Assembly (NCBI GenBank): GCA_012520575.1 | Contig: JAAYOB010000009.1 | Span: forward strand, 20,831-84,830 | DNA: 64,000 bases | Source of the DNA: Candidatus Stramentimicrobium fermentans | Lineage (GTDB): Bacteria > Atribacterota > Phoenicimicrobiia > Phoenicimicrobiales > Stramentimicrobiaceae | Direction of reading: 5' to 3' | Shown: positions 7,879 through 16,944 of the stretch, in pieces | Layout of the letters: each line of letters begins with the position of its first letter | How positions within the stretch are numbered: position 1 is the stretch's first letter | Program-made: the position numbers and the translations under genes | Notes under the pieces: generated by a model | Database searches by the model: none | The model's input: the letters and a program-made list of their open reading frames with translations, nothing else | What the model was told of the DNA's origin: nothing

Positions 7879-8363
7879 TATTTACCACCCTCTTTCCCTT
7901 TTAAACCAGTTTTCTCAGCTAATTTATTAATCTCTTCAACTGATTTTTCGTTCTTTTCTATCCCTTTCATTCCTGCTCTCTTGCGGGCTAAATTGGTGAA
8001 TTTTAAGGCATAGACTGTTCCTTCTTGTAAGAGCTGGTCTACCAGTCGATATACGGTTTCCGGTGCATGGCCCTCCCGGTAGGATATTTCTTTTAAATTA
8101 GTAAAGGCATCAGTGGGATTGGTATCCTGAGGACAGGTAATTAGACATTTCTCACAGGCACAGCACATCCAGACATCGTTTAGGGCTACTTCTTTTTCTG
8201 TTTCGAAAAGATGGGTTACGAAAGAATTTTCCAGATTATATTTTTTTACATTCTGGGTAATGGGACAAAATTTGGAGCAGGTAGAGCATTTAAAACAAAC
8301 TTCAATAGCTTTATCCTTCTTTAAAATCTCATTTTTTTCATATTTTAGTCGTAATACTTCCAT
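7878..8363 (-). CDS. Heterodisulfide reductase subunit C-like ferredoxin protein
   Basis: A 161-residue iron-sulfur protein with two [4Fe-4S] motifs, CFKCSTCSKFCP near residue 23 and CCACEKCLITCP near 67, followed by a helical tail rich in Lys and Glu. This is the HdrC pattern: an electron wire to HdrB. The start is the ATG at 8363, four bases after AGGAGG; an upstream ATG at 8384 would add seven residues without a ribosome site. It is the first gene of an hdrC-hdrB-fdhA operon. Confidence 0.9.
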   Translation of the reverse strand: MEVLRLKYEKNEILKKDKAIEVCFKCSTCSKFCPITQNVKKYNLENSFVTHLFETEKEVALNDVWMCCACEKCLITCPQDTNPTDAFTNLKEISYREGHAPETVYRLVDQLLQEGTVYALKFTNLARKRAGMKGIEKNEKSVEEINKLAEKTGLKGKEGGK

Positions 8364-8637
8364 ACTCCCTCCTATTAAAGGCATATATTTTCAAGTTTTA
8401 TTCGCCAACAAATTGATTTGCCTAAACTACTTATTAATATAATTATACTTGGTTTATTCTAAAATCCAATCATTAATCATTCTTAATACGGTGGGAGTAA
8501 TAGTCTAATAATCAAAATAATTTTACAACAAATAGGAAACATAAGTTACGGAATAATTCAGCAGTTCTGTCATAAAATATATACTTAAGAAAGATTATAT
8601 TTAGCCTTGCAGAGCATTAACCGGTCGGCTTTAAATT

Positions 8638-9372
8638 CTATTGAATTAAATAAGTAGCATGCACAGTAACTTTTATCTCTTTTTTGCGAGACGCGGTATT
8701 ATACATTCCATAACTCTCCACTTCAGTAGAATAAGGTTCTATTATTTGAAACACCCCTGCCTGGGACCAGGTCATTTTACCGACTTTATGCCCACCCTCT
8801 TTTAAAATCATTTCAGCTCGTTCACGGGCATTTCTAGTTGCTAATTCCAGTAAATCTTTTTTCAGTGCATCTATTCCGGAATAGAAATATTCAAGTGTGG
8901 TATTCTGAAAAAAGATATCCTGATCCAACAATTCATCCGGATTTAGGGCTAGTTTCTCAATTGTTTCAACAGCTGTGGAGATAATGAAAAACGATTGGTT
9001 CAAGATATATCCTGACACTTCTCCGTCTCGGTTCCACATATTTTGGATAGAAATAGGATTTATATTGATATCTCTTTCGGAAATCCCTTTACCGTTTAAA
9101 ATATGGAATAACCGGTCTCTTTTTTCCTGAATATTTCGGTAGCCCTCTCGGAGGTTAGTCAGGTCAGTATTTTCTTGCAGAGTAATATTCCATTTTACTA
9201 TATCTGATTCAAATCCCTGGGTAGCGGCCCCTACTACCTGCACAAAATCTCGACTGCTTCTGGTTTGATAGAAAAAATAGCCGAAGACTAGAGCAGCTAA
9301 GACAATTGATACACCCAGTATCAAAAAAGCGGTCTTGAAATTTTTATAAGTAAACTGTTCTTCTCTTTCCAT
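8638..9372 (-). CDS. SIMPL-domain (DUF541) membrane-anchored protein
   Basis: A 244-residue protein with one N-terminal membrane helix (about 15-37) and an extracytoplasmic SIMPL domain. Typical features are the VVGAATQGFESDIVKWN strand, pairing of ISERDININPISIQ with the GYILNQSFFI segment, and the ALKKDLLELATRNARERAEM helix near residue 170. SIMPL proteins form periplasmic or surface oligomers; function is poorly known, with links to oxidative stress in other bacteria. GGGGAAG precedes the ATG. The next gene downstream on the strand is hdrC, about 275 bases away, so it is probably a separate unit from it; msrA lies 22 bases upstream and may be co-transcribed. Confidence 0.85.
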   Translation of the reverse strand: MEREEQFTYKNFKTAFLILGVSIVLAALVFGYFFYQTRSSRDFVQVVGAATQGFESDIVKWNITLQENTDLTNLREGYRNIQEKRDRLFHILNGKGISERDININPISIQNMWNRDGEVSGYILNQSFFIISTAVETIEKLALNPDELLDQDIFFQNTTLEYFYSGIDALKKDLLELATRNARERAEMILKEGGHKVGKMTWSQAGVFQIIEPYSTEVESYGMYNTASRKKEIKVTVHATYLIQ

Positions 9373-9394
9373 AGAGCTTCCCCTTTTATTTATT

Positions 9395-9934
9395 TTACGC
9401 TAAATACTTCTGAAAGTTCTTTTCAAATTTTTTTATCTTAGGCAATACCACAAACTGACAATAACTATTCTCCGGATAGTTCTTTAAGTAATTATGATGA
9501 TATTCCTCAGCTTCATAAAATTCTTGAAAAGGAACAATTTCGGTCACGATAGATGCCGACAAGGTATGAGAATTTTCCAATTCTTTTTTAGAGTTCTCGG
9601 CAATTTTTTTCTGTTGTTCGTTATGATAAAAGATTACGGAACGATACTGTGAACCAATATCGTTACCCTGGCGGTTTAAGGTGGTTGGGTTATGAATATG
9701 CCAGAATATTTCTAATATTTCACAATAAGAGATAAGTTCCGGATTAAAGAAAACCTGTATTGCCTCAGCATGCCCGGTGGTATCAGAACAGACCTGTTCA
9801 TAGCTGGGGTTCTTTATCTCTCCTCCGCTATAACCGGGGATTACCCTTATTATTCCCTTAACTCTCTGATATACTGCCTCTAAGCACCAGAAACAACCAC
9901 CTGCCAGAGTAGCGACTTCTGTTCCTTTAGCCAT
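9395..9934 (-). CDS. msrA: Peptide methionine-S-sulfoxide reductase
   Basis: MsrA repairs oxidised methionine (S-sulfoxide) in proteins. The 179-residue protein has the catalytic motif GGCFWC with the nucleophile at Cys14, then [43 protein letters not shown] and the EYHHNYL motif near the C-terminus. I start it at the second ATG (9934), which lies 7 bases after AAGGGAG; the first ATG (9940) is only one base after that site. No MsrB domain is fused. Its presence in an anaerobe fits defence against occasional oxygen exposure. Confidence 0.95.
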   Translation of the reverse strand: MAKGTEVATLAGGCFWCLEAVYQRVKGIIRVIPGYSGGEIKNPSYEQVCSDTTGHAEAIQVFFNPELISYCEILEIFWHIHNPTTLNRQGNDIGSQYRSVIFYHNEQQKKIAENSKKELENSHTLSASIVTEIVPFQEFYEAEEYHHNYLKNYPENSYCQFVVLPKIKKFEKNFQKYLA

Positions 9935-10010
9935 TTCCATACTCCCTTAGATAGTTTATATCAGTCACATAATTATAGCACAATAAATATTTCTCTATAA
10001 AGTTTTATTA

Positions 10011-10268
10011 TTATCCTCCTCCCATTGGAGGGTAAACTTTAACTATATCTCCATCTTGCAGCGGCCGGTTCAATTGAGTGAAAGGGACAACTCTATCATT
10101 AACTATAACCATACTTATTGCATCCAGAGCTCTCTCATGCCTGATAGTCTCTTCTAAAAACTGTTTAATTGTTTTGTGTTCAAAAAGCTCCTTTACCAAT
10201 CCTTCGTTCTCTTGATAACCATCAACATAATCTTTCAAATTTGAATAGATTAATAATTTTACTTTCAT
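10011..10268 (-). CDS. MoaD/ThiS-family sulfur carrier protein
   Basis: An 85-residue ubiquitin-like protein. It has the beta-grasp pattern, a VIVNDRVVPFTQLNRPLQDG segment typical of MoaD/ThiS, and ends YPPMGGG, the flexible di-glycine tail that becomes a thiocarboxylate. It could supply sulfur for molybdopterin (needed by the formate dehydrogenase nearby), for thiamine or for another pathway; sequence alone does not decide. The start at 10268 has GGAG about 8 bases upstream; the longer reading adds 13 residues before the fold begins. It lies 28 bases upstream of nothing else on its strand until msrA. Confidence 0.82.
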   Translation of the reverse strand: MKVKLLIYSNLKDYVDGYQENEGLVKELFEHKTIKQFLEETIRHERALDAISMVIVNDRVVPFTQLNRPLQDGDIVKVYPPMGGG

Positions 10269-10325
10269 AATTAACTCCGGTTTAATACTCCTGTTTAACG
10301 CAACCACGCCAATTGCTATAAAGTA

Positions 10326-11315
10326 TTATAATATGTTTAAAAACATTAATAAAAACGGTAGAATGAATAGCACTCCAAAAGTGGTAAAAATCCAGCAGGA
10401 GTTGACCAGATCAATATTCAGATTGTAAATATTAGCTGCAACAACCGAATTAAAAGCCACCGGCATGGATGCCATAATTACAGATACCTTTAACGGTAGG
10501 CCATTATCAATAGTATGATAACCTGCCAAAAATGCTACTATTAGAGTAACTATAGGTGCGGCAATAAACTTTATTAGAGAGATGCAAAAGCATTCTTTGA
10601 GGTATTGGCTGATACGGCTGAATCTTAAGTTCAACCCCACAGAGAATAATAATACAAAAGTGGACAATGGTATTAATATTTCATTGACTGCGGTATAGAC
10701 GTTGGGACGCATCAAGGAGCTCCTATTGAGGATTAAGCCAATTAGCACAGCCCCAACCCCTATATTAAAAAAAGGATCTTTTATTATAGCAGATAAAATA
10801 CCGAAAATCTTTTCCCTATGATTAAGATTATTACCGTACATCCGAACAATAGGGAAACCAATGCCGTAATAGACCGCACGATGCAAGAAGGTAAGAATGG
10901 GAGTTAAGGCAAAACCTTCTTCGCCCAAATAGAAAAAAACAATCAGACTGCCCAAGGAAACAGCATTAGAAAAAAACCCACAGCTAAAAAGAGAGCCGGT
11001 ATCTGTACGGTTGTAATGTCCATATTTAGAAAGAAAAAAAGTAAAAATTGCTCCTGTAAAAATACTGACAATTCCCACAAAAGGCAGACTCATTAATTCC
11101 GATATACTGTTAATTCTAAAAATCCAGAGACTCCCGATATAAGTAATAGATGTAAACCAGATCATACCCAATTTTTGTAAAAAAATTGCTAACTTTTTCA
11201 ATGTTTCAGAAGACATCATATGGTTTTTATTCACCAATTTTTGGAATAAATATCCACCCATAGTACCAATTATTAGAATAAAAAAAGTTTTCCACAAAGC
11301 TAGTAGTGTATCTAT
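10326..11315 (-). CDS. AEC-family (auxin efflux carrier) transporter
   Basis: An inner-membrane carrier of about 329 residues with roughly ten hydrophobic helices. AEC family features include the GYLFQKLVNK end of helix 1, the SCGFFSNAVSLG motif where carriers usually have N.GN.G, IKDPFFNIGVGAVLIG, and MASMPVAFNSVVAANIY. Substrates in characterised bacterial members are malate, malonate or amino acids. Start: AAGGAG is followed six bases later by ATA GAT ACA CTA CTA, in frame, giving an N-terminus DTLLALWKTFF before the first helix. The nearest TTG (11297) is 24 bases from the Shine-Dalgarno, so ATA is the better start. Confidence 0.85.
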   Translation of the reverse strand: MDTLLALWKTFFILIIGTMGGYLFQKLVNKNHMMSSETLKKLAIFLQKLGMIWFTSITYIGSLWIFRINSISELMSLPFVGIVSIFTGAIFTFFLSKYGHYNRTDTGSLFSCGFFSNAVSLGSLIVFFYLGEEGFALTPILTFLHRAVYYGIGFPIVRMYGNNLNHREKIFGILSAIIKDPFFNIGVGAVLIGLILNRSSLMRPNVYTAVNEILIPLSTFVLLFSVGLNLRFSRISQYLKECFCISLIKFIAAPIVTLIVAFLAGYHTIDNGLPLKVSVIMASMPVAFNSVVAANIYNLNIDLVNSCWIFTTFGVLFILPFLLMFLNIL

Positions 11316-11594
11316 GATTGTCTCCTTTTCAAAAAATGTTTCTGATACAAACCAAATTCAGTTCTCCTTAATAGTAATAGAAATATAGGGGGAGCTAATA
11401 GGGCATTTTGCAGTGCTCTACCAGATCAAATTGCCATAATAAAGTGTAACACATTACTAAATCTTATCCATAGTATACAATTAAATAAGAATATATTTGG
11501 TCAGGGTTTATCGTAAGAATATAAAAACAGACTTATGAAGCCAGTTAAGATATTGACATATCATAAAAATAATTTATATTCAAAATTAATTATT

Positions 11595-12668
11595 TTAAGA
11601 ATATTCTCTTAATATGGCAATGATAATATCTACCGCCTTTTCCATATCGGCAAGAGCGATATTTTCATCCTTACTATGAGGTAGATTGCCCCCAAATCCT
11701 AAAGCCGCGGTGGTAATTCCTTTTTTATTCAGATTAGCGGCATCAGTTCCACCACAGATAACCACTGCTTTAGGTATTAATCCGGCTGATTGGATTGCCT
11801 TTTTAGCTATCTTTACTACTTCAGAATTTTCTGAGATTTGGTAGGCTTTTAAGGCTTGTTTAGACTGTATCTCTACTCTGGCTCCTCTTGCTCTTGCTAC
11901 AGTCTGAAAAGTACCTCTTATTGATCTACTATATTCCAGACATCTTTTGTGGTTCTGGCTACGGCATTCAATCTGTACTGATGCGTTTTCAGGGACGGCA
12001 TTTAAGACGTGGCCGCCTTCAATTAAACCAATATTAACAGTAGTGATAGGGTCAATCCAACCCGTTTTCAAGAGAGAAATAGCATGGGCAGCTATCTCTA
12101 TAGCGGAAATACCATGTTCCGGTTCCACCGCATGTGCCGCTTTGCCAATGATTTTAATGTCCATCTCAATCCGGCTGGGTCCGCCAATAATGATTTCCTC
12201 TAAAGCCTCTGAATCAAGGACATATCCCTTTTTTGCCTTTAACAAATTTGTTTCGGCAAAACTTGACCCGATCAATCCTATCTCTTCCTGACGGGTGATG
12301 AGAATCTCGATAGGGGGATATTGAGGGGCTTTTAGCAGGGCTACCAATAATTCAGCTATGCCGGCTTTATCATCTGCCCCTAAAATAGTTTCTCCCTTGG
12401 AACGAATTACTCCTTTTTCCAGGAATGGCTCTATACCTTTTCCCGGTTTTACAGTATCGGCATGACAGCTAAATAAGATTGGTTCACTTTTATGGCTATT
12501 CTTGGCTTTTACTCTGATAATAAGATTGCCATAGCTATCATATTCCGTATGAGCTTTAAGTTCTTTTTGAAATAAATCTGCTAAGAATTTTAAAAATTTT
12601 TGTTCTTCTCCGGATTCACTGTCGATCTTTACCATTTGGAAGAAATATTTTACTATATCATCTGACAT
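11595..12668 (-). CDS. M20-family zinc peptidase (peptidase T-like)
   Basis: A 357-residue cytoplasmic metallopeptidase. Metal and catalytic positions are visible: CHADTV with His69, ILGADDKAG with the bridging aspartate near 99, RQEEIG with the catalytic glutamate near 128 followed by the next metal-ligand Glu, and a final histidine in LPHSKDE near 327. The small dimerisation domain runs from about 170 to 280 (HAVEPEHGISAIE). Closest to the PepT/PepT-like branch that cleaves tripeptides. AAAGGAG precedes the ATG. A ROK kinase gene lies 128 bases upstream on the same strand. Confidence 0.9.
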   Translation of the reverse strand: MSDDIVKYFFQMVKIDSESGEEQKFLKFLADLFQKELKAHTEYDSYGNLIIRVKAKNSHKSEPILFSCHADTVKPGKGIEPFLEKGVIRSKGETILGADDKAGIAELLVALLKAPQYPPIEILITRQEEIGLIGSSFAETNLLKAKKGYVLDSEALEEIIIGGPSRIEMDIKIIGKAAHAVEPEHGISAIEIAAHAISLLKTGWIDPITTVNIGLIEGGHVLNAVPENASVQIECRSQNHKRCLEYSRSIRGTFQTVARARGARVEIQSKQALKAYQISENSEVVKIAKKAIQSAGLIPKAVVICGGTDAANLNKKGITTAALGFGGNLPHSKDENIALADMEKAVDIIIAILREYS

Positions 12669-12796
12669 AAACTACTCCTTTCAATACCACTACTTCTTCT
12701 TTCAACTTCTTACTTACCTTCTTTAAGATGACCGACCATGTGAGTCCTCTTATCTTATTTCTAATATTTAATGTAAAAGTATCAATAAAATAATAG

Positions 12797-13795
12797 TTAA
12801 AAATGATGCGTATCCCATAGCAACGCAGCAGCACCAATTGTTCCGGCATACTCCCTCAATGCTCCAAAAATAATCTTTAAATCTGCTAGATGTGAACTCA
12901 TCGCTCTTTGAAAAACAATTTCCTTAAGTGGGCTAAGCAGCTTATCACCTTCGTTGGTAATTCCACCAACCATTATAATTATTTCTGGATTAAGAATATT
13001 TACCAGAATGGCAATTGCTATACCCAAATATTCAATAGCCTCCTCTACTATGTCCTTTACTATTACATTCCCTTGACGGGCTAATTCAAATATTCTGGCT
13101 AAGCCCATATCTTCAAAATTATATTCTAAGGAATACCCCTTACTTCCGGACTTTAACTCCGCTATCCTCTGGTGAACTCTATTTTTAATACCTGCCGCAG
13201 AGGAGTAAGCCTCTAAACAGCCCTCCTTGCCGCAATTACAGAGGGGGCCATCTTTATTGACAGTGATATGCCCTACTTCACCGGCTACATTATTCTTTCC
13301 ATGGTATATCTTTCCACCTAGTATCAGCCCTCCTCCAATGCCGGTTCCCAATGTCAAGCAAACCATTTCCTCAATTCCCCGGGCAGCACCAAATATTTTT
13401 TCTCCCCAAGCAGCTGCATTAGCATCGTTCTCAATTTGAACAGGTATTTGAAATTCTTCCCTGATAATATCTGCTAGTGGAACTTCTTTCCACCCCGGTA
13501 GATTGGGGGCGCAATGCACTACCCCTTTTCTGTAATCCATAGGCCCCGGAACCCCAATACCAATACCTATTATTTCACTAATTTTAAAATCCTTTTCTTT
13601 TATTATCTGGCCGATTCCTTGTTTTATTCTGGCGATAGTCTTTTCCTGCCCTTGCTCTGCACAGGTGGGTATTTTCAAGTATTTCTCAACTCTGCCCATT
13701 TTATTAACTAAGGCGATACTAATCTTGGTACCTCCTAAATCAACACCTATGGCATATTCGTCCATTATTCTAATAGAATTATCGGATTTTTTCAT
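12797..13795 (-). CDS. ROK-family sugar kinase (probable glucokinase)
   Basis: A 332-residue ROK kinase. ATP-binding DLGGTKISIALV starts near residue 19, the sugar-binding ENDANAAAWGE is near 142, LGTGIGGGLILGGKIYHG near 168, GEVGHI near 192, and the zinc site CNCGKEGCLE near 207. The lack of an N-terminal helix-turn-helix marks it as an enzyme, not a repressor. Neither possible start (ATG 13795 or ATG 13762) has a clear ribosome site; homologues usually begin near the second. It likely phosphorylates glucose or a related hexose, feeding glycolysis or the trehalose enzyme encoded divergently at 14400. Confidence 0.88.
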   Translation of the reverse strand: MKKSDNSIRIMDEYAIGVDLGGTKISIALVNKMGRVEKYLKIPTCAEQGQEKTIARIKQGIGQIIKEKDFKISEIIGIGIGVPGPMDYRKGVVHCAPNLPGWKEVPLADIIREEFQIPVQIENDANAAAWGEKIFGAARGIEEMVCLTLGTGIGGGLILGGKIYHGKNNVAGEVGHITVNKDGPLCNCGKEGCLEAYSSAAGIKNRVHQRIAELKSGSKGYSLEYNFEDMGLARIFELARQGNVIVKDIVEEAIEYLGIAIAILVNILNPEIIIMVGGITNEGDKLLSPLKEIVFQRAMSSHLADLKIIFGALREYAGTIGAAALLWDTHHF

Positions 13796-13830
13796 ACTTG
13801 TTTAATCTCAACTTCAAGGATATTTTAAAT

Positions 13831-14128
13831 CTAGATGCTATCTGCAATGATTTTCCAAAAGATGCTATACCTATTAGCACCGTCAGCCAGTGCCAAAAAA
13901 TGTGCTCTTTCCCTAAGAAAGAAAGGCGCTGAGAATACCTATCTATCCACTACCTAGCAGTCTAACAGTCATTAATTCTCTGCCACTGACATAGTCCGGA
14001 ATACCGGCCCAGAAAGAACAGGAGCCTGCTGCAGGAGGCATCAATTCTGAGCTATCAAATAGGGAAACCGAGGCCTCGTCTAAAAATTTTGCAGCTTTTC
14101 CGGTAATGCAATGCAGATTTATTTTCAT
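13831..14128 (-). pseudogene. Frameshifted unidentified ORF remnant
   Basis: The 604-base interval 13796-14399 has no intact gene. On the minus strand 14128-13943 encodes 61 residues (with DSSELMPPAAGSCSFWAGI) and, after a frameshift, LRERAHFLALADGANRYSI continues to a stop at 13833-13831. No ribosome site precedes the ATG. It looks like a decayed gene end whose family I do not recognise. The rest, 14129-14399, is AT-rich and would hold the promoter of the trehalose gene. Confidence 0.3.
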
Positions 14129-14399
14129 TTTTGATTATATACCAATGTAATCTATAATACAAACCATCTCCGATGAGAAAAAATTCTATTTTTCTATCAC
14201 CTTCCTCACTCATCACAATATTAACAATCAATAAGTTATTATTATGCCCTTATAACTATTTTCTACATCCTCTTTAATTCTCTTCATCCTGTATTTCCCA
14301 TAAGATACCGGGATTGCTTTTAATCTAGTTCAGGATGTGTTAAACTATTAACATATATAAAATTTATTGAGCTAAGCCATTTTAGAAGGTGATCTAATT

Positions 14400-16586
14400 A
14401 TGCCCCGTATAATCATAATATCAAATCGCCTACCGGTTACGGCAGAAAAGGGTAAGAGCAAGCTGATTTACCATCCCAGTGTAGGCGGGCTGGCAACTGG
14501 TATGTCCCCTTTACAAAAAGAATATGAATGCCTGTGGGTTGGTTGGCCGGGTATCGCCAGAGAACAACTTAATGCTAAAGAAAAAGAAAGTTTAGTAAAA
14601 GAGCTGAAAAAGACCGGTAATTATCCGGTATTCTTATCTCAAGCCCATATCGAAGGATATTACAACGGCTTTTGCAATAAGACTATCTGGTCTTTATTCC
14701 ATTGTTTTACCCAATTTTCTGTTTATGAAAACCAGCTATGGGAAACCTATCAACAAGTCAACCAGATTTTTTGCCAAACTATACTTGATATAATCAAATC
14801 AGATGATATTGTCTGGGTACATGATTATCACCTTATGTTATTACCGCACTTATTGAGAAAGAGGGTGCCTGATTTAACTATTGGATTCTTTTTACACATT
14901 CCTTTCCCTCCTTCTGAAATCTTTAGATTGCTACCTTGGCGAAGAGAACTGTTAGAAGGTCTATTAGGTGCTGACCTGATTGGCTTTCATACCTATGATT
15001 ATGTACAAAACTTTCTTGATTCCCTGCTCCGTGTATGCGGATATGAAAATAGTCTTAACTTCATCAATTATCAAAATAGAATTGTTAAAGTAGATTCTTT
15101 CCCCTTGGGCATAGATTTTGACCGTTTTAATAATTCTTCTGAATTAGCAGAAACAAAGCAAGAAATAAAAAAAATTAAAGAAAAAGTAGGAAAATATAAA
15201 ACAATAGTTTCAGTTGACCGCTTAGACTATAGCAAAGGAATTTTAGAAAGACTAAGGGCTTATTATGCTTTTCTGGAAGATAATCCGGAATACTGGGAAA
15301 AAGTAATTATGATTCTATTGGCAGTCCCTTCCCGCACTGGTGTTCCGCAATACCAGCAATTAAAACAGCAGATAGATGGACTGGTTGGTTCCATAAATGG
15401 GAAGTTTGGAAAAATAGGTTGGTCGCCTATCTGGTATCTATACCGTTCTATGTCTTTCCCTGAACTAACCGCTCTCTATTATGCCAGCGATATTGCCCTG
15501 GTAACCCCACTTAAGGATGGCATGAACTTAATTGCCAAAGAATATATCGCCACTAAAAAAGATAATTTGGGAGTCCTTATCTTAAGCGAAATGGCAGGAG
15601 CCGCCAATGAGATGAGCGAGGCACTGCTAGTTAACCCTAATAACCGTACCCAGATTTCCTGGGCTATAAAATATGCTCTTAATATGCCAGAAGAAGAACA
15701 GCAGAAAAGAATATTCTATCTGCAAAAACGTTTAAAGCATTATGATGTTAAGAAATGGGCTGATGACTTCAAAGAGCATATGATTAAGATTAAAAACGAA
15801 CAACAAAGCCTTGCTGAGAAATACCTGTCACCTAAGAATAGATTAAAAATAATTAAAGATTATCAAAAGAGCAACCAACGTCTGTTTTTGATTAACTATG
15901 ATGGTACCCTTATCCCTTACCATTTAAAATTCAAAGAATCGGGTCCATCACAAAAAGTCTTTTCTATCATCAAATCGCTCAGTCAAGATGTTAAAAATAG
16001 TGTAATCATTCTTAGCGGTAGGGAAAAAGAAATTTTAGATAGATGGTTTAGCAATCTCCAAGTGGATTTAATAGCTGAACATGGCGCCTGGCTAAAAAAG
16101 AATCCGAACAATTGGAAGACGATTAAGCCTTTAGCGGGAGACTGGAAAGATGAGATTAAACCTATTTTAGAGCTTCATACTAATAGAACTCCCGGCTCTT
16201 TTATTCAGGAAAAGGAGTTTTCTCTAGTCTGGTATTATATTAATGCTGAGCCATCTTTTGGTCGTACACGAGCTATGGAATTAATGAATTCTATTGCCCA
16301 TCTAATCTCTAATCTTGGTTTAGAGGCTATCCATGGGGACAAGGTTATAGAAATAAAATCAGCCGGTATTAATAAAGGAATTACTGCCTATCAATGGGTG
16401 ACTGAAAAGAAATGGGATTTTATTATGGCTATCGGTGATGATTGGTCTGATGAATATACCTTTTCTTATTTACCGACTTCAGCTTATTCCATCAAAGTAG
16501 GCCCAGGTATCTCTAAAGCAAAATACAATACCCGCTCTTCTATTGAGGTCCTTGCTCTCTTAAAGGAGCTGGCTAAAAACTCATAG
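14400..16586 (+). CDS. Fused trehalose-6-phosphate synthase / trehalose-phosphatase-like protein
   Basis: A 728-residue fusion. Residues 1-465 are an OtsA-type glycosyltransferase (GT20): SNRLPVT, the GGLATGM loop, WVHDYHLMLLPHLLR, SVDRLDYSKGI and TPLKDGMNLIAKEY, all intact, so it should make trehalose-6-phosphate from UDP-glucose and glucose-6-phosphate. Residues 490-728 are an OtsB-type HAD phosphatase. Its motif I reads INYDGT: the usual nucleophile Asp is Asn499 (codon AAC, 15894-15896), while Asp501 is kept. Motif II (ILSGRE), the lysine motif (GDKVIEIKSAGINKG) and motif IV (GDDWSDEYT) are intact. The phosphatase half may be inactive or regulatory. AAGGTGATC lies 7 bases before the ATG. 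Function: osmolyte or stress sugar. Confidence 0.93.
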   Translation: MPRIIIISNRLPVTAEKGKSKLIYHPSVGGLATGMSPLQKEYECLWVGWPGIAREQLNAKEKESLVKELKKTGNYPVFLSQAHIEGYYNGFCNKTIWSLFHCFTQFSVYENQLWETYQQVNQIFCQTILDIIKSDDIVWVHDYHLMLLPHLLRKRVPDLTIGFFLHIPFPPSEIFRLLPWRRELLEGLLGADLIGFHTYDYVQNFLDSLLRVCGYENSLNFINYQNRIVKVDSFPLGIDFDRFNNSSELAETKQEIKKIKEKVGKYKTIVSVDRLDYSKGILERLRAYYAFLEDNPEYWEKVIMILLAVPSRTGVPQYQQLKQQIDGLVGSINGKFGKIGWSPIWYLYRSMSFPELTALYYASDIALVTPLKDGMNLIAKEYIATKKDNLGVLILSEMAGAANEMSEALLVNPNNRTQISWAIKYALNMPEEEQQKRIFYLQKRLKHYDVKKWADDFKEHMIKIKNEQQSLAEKYLSPKNRLKIIKDYQKSNQRLFLINYDGTLIPYHLKFKESGPSQKVFSIIKSLSQDVKNSVIILSGREKEILDRWFSNLQVDLIAEHGAWLKKNPNNWKTIKPLAGDWKDEIKPILELHTNRTPGSFIQEKEFSLVWYYINAEPSFGRTRAMELMNSIAHLISNLGLEAIHGDKVIEIKSAGINKGITAYQWVTEKKWDFIMAIGDDWSDEYTFSYLPTSAYSIKVGPGISKAKYNTRSSIEVLALLKELAKNS

Positions 16587-16590
16587 CCCG

Positions 16591-16860
16591 TTAAGCCACT
16601 TTTATTTCTGAATAGAGATAGGCATCCTGAATAGTATGAAATAACTTGATTACCTCTTCCATCGGTTTTTGAAAAGTTTTCTCCCGAAGATAAGCCCTAT
16701 GCCGCTTGCCCTCTCGTTAATGACCGCAGCTTTGACCGCTTGTTGTAAATAATTTTCACCGGAGGACGACCTCTTGAGTTGATTAAACCGATTCTACCTG
16801 AAAAACAATTCAAAACATGATAACGAGTAAAGTCAATGGAATGGTCTGTGGTCAATTTTC
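16591..16860 (-). pseudogene. Frameshifted ORF remnant of unknown family
   Basis: The 16587-16944 interval contains minus-strand coding-like sequence in two frames: one reads [20 protein letters not shown], another continues as RAYLREKTFQKPMEEVI and ends LYSEIKVA with a stop at 16593-16591. At least one frameshift separates them. It might derive from a mobile element or a lost metabolic gene; I cannot assign it. Confidence 0.3.
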
Positions 16861-16944
16861 GTAGACTATGGAGCTGGTTTTTCCAAAATTTAAGGCCAAA
16901 TACCAGCTATAAAGAATATTTACTCATAATACATAAGGATTAAT

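Noticed and set aside
12658-12849. A minus-strand ORF spanning the M20 and ROK gene ends
   Set aside because: It overlaps the C-terminus of the ROK kinase and the start of the peptidase, has no ribosome site and no family resemblance.
13860-13940. A riboswitch before the trehalose gene
   Set aside because: The sequence around CAGCCAGTGCC did not match the core motifs I know for molybdenum cofactor, FMN, glycine, fluoride or c-di-GMP riboswitches, and it belongs to a decayed minus-strand ORF.
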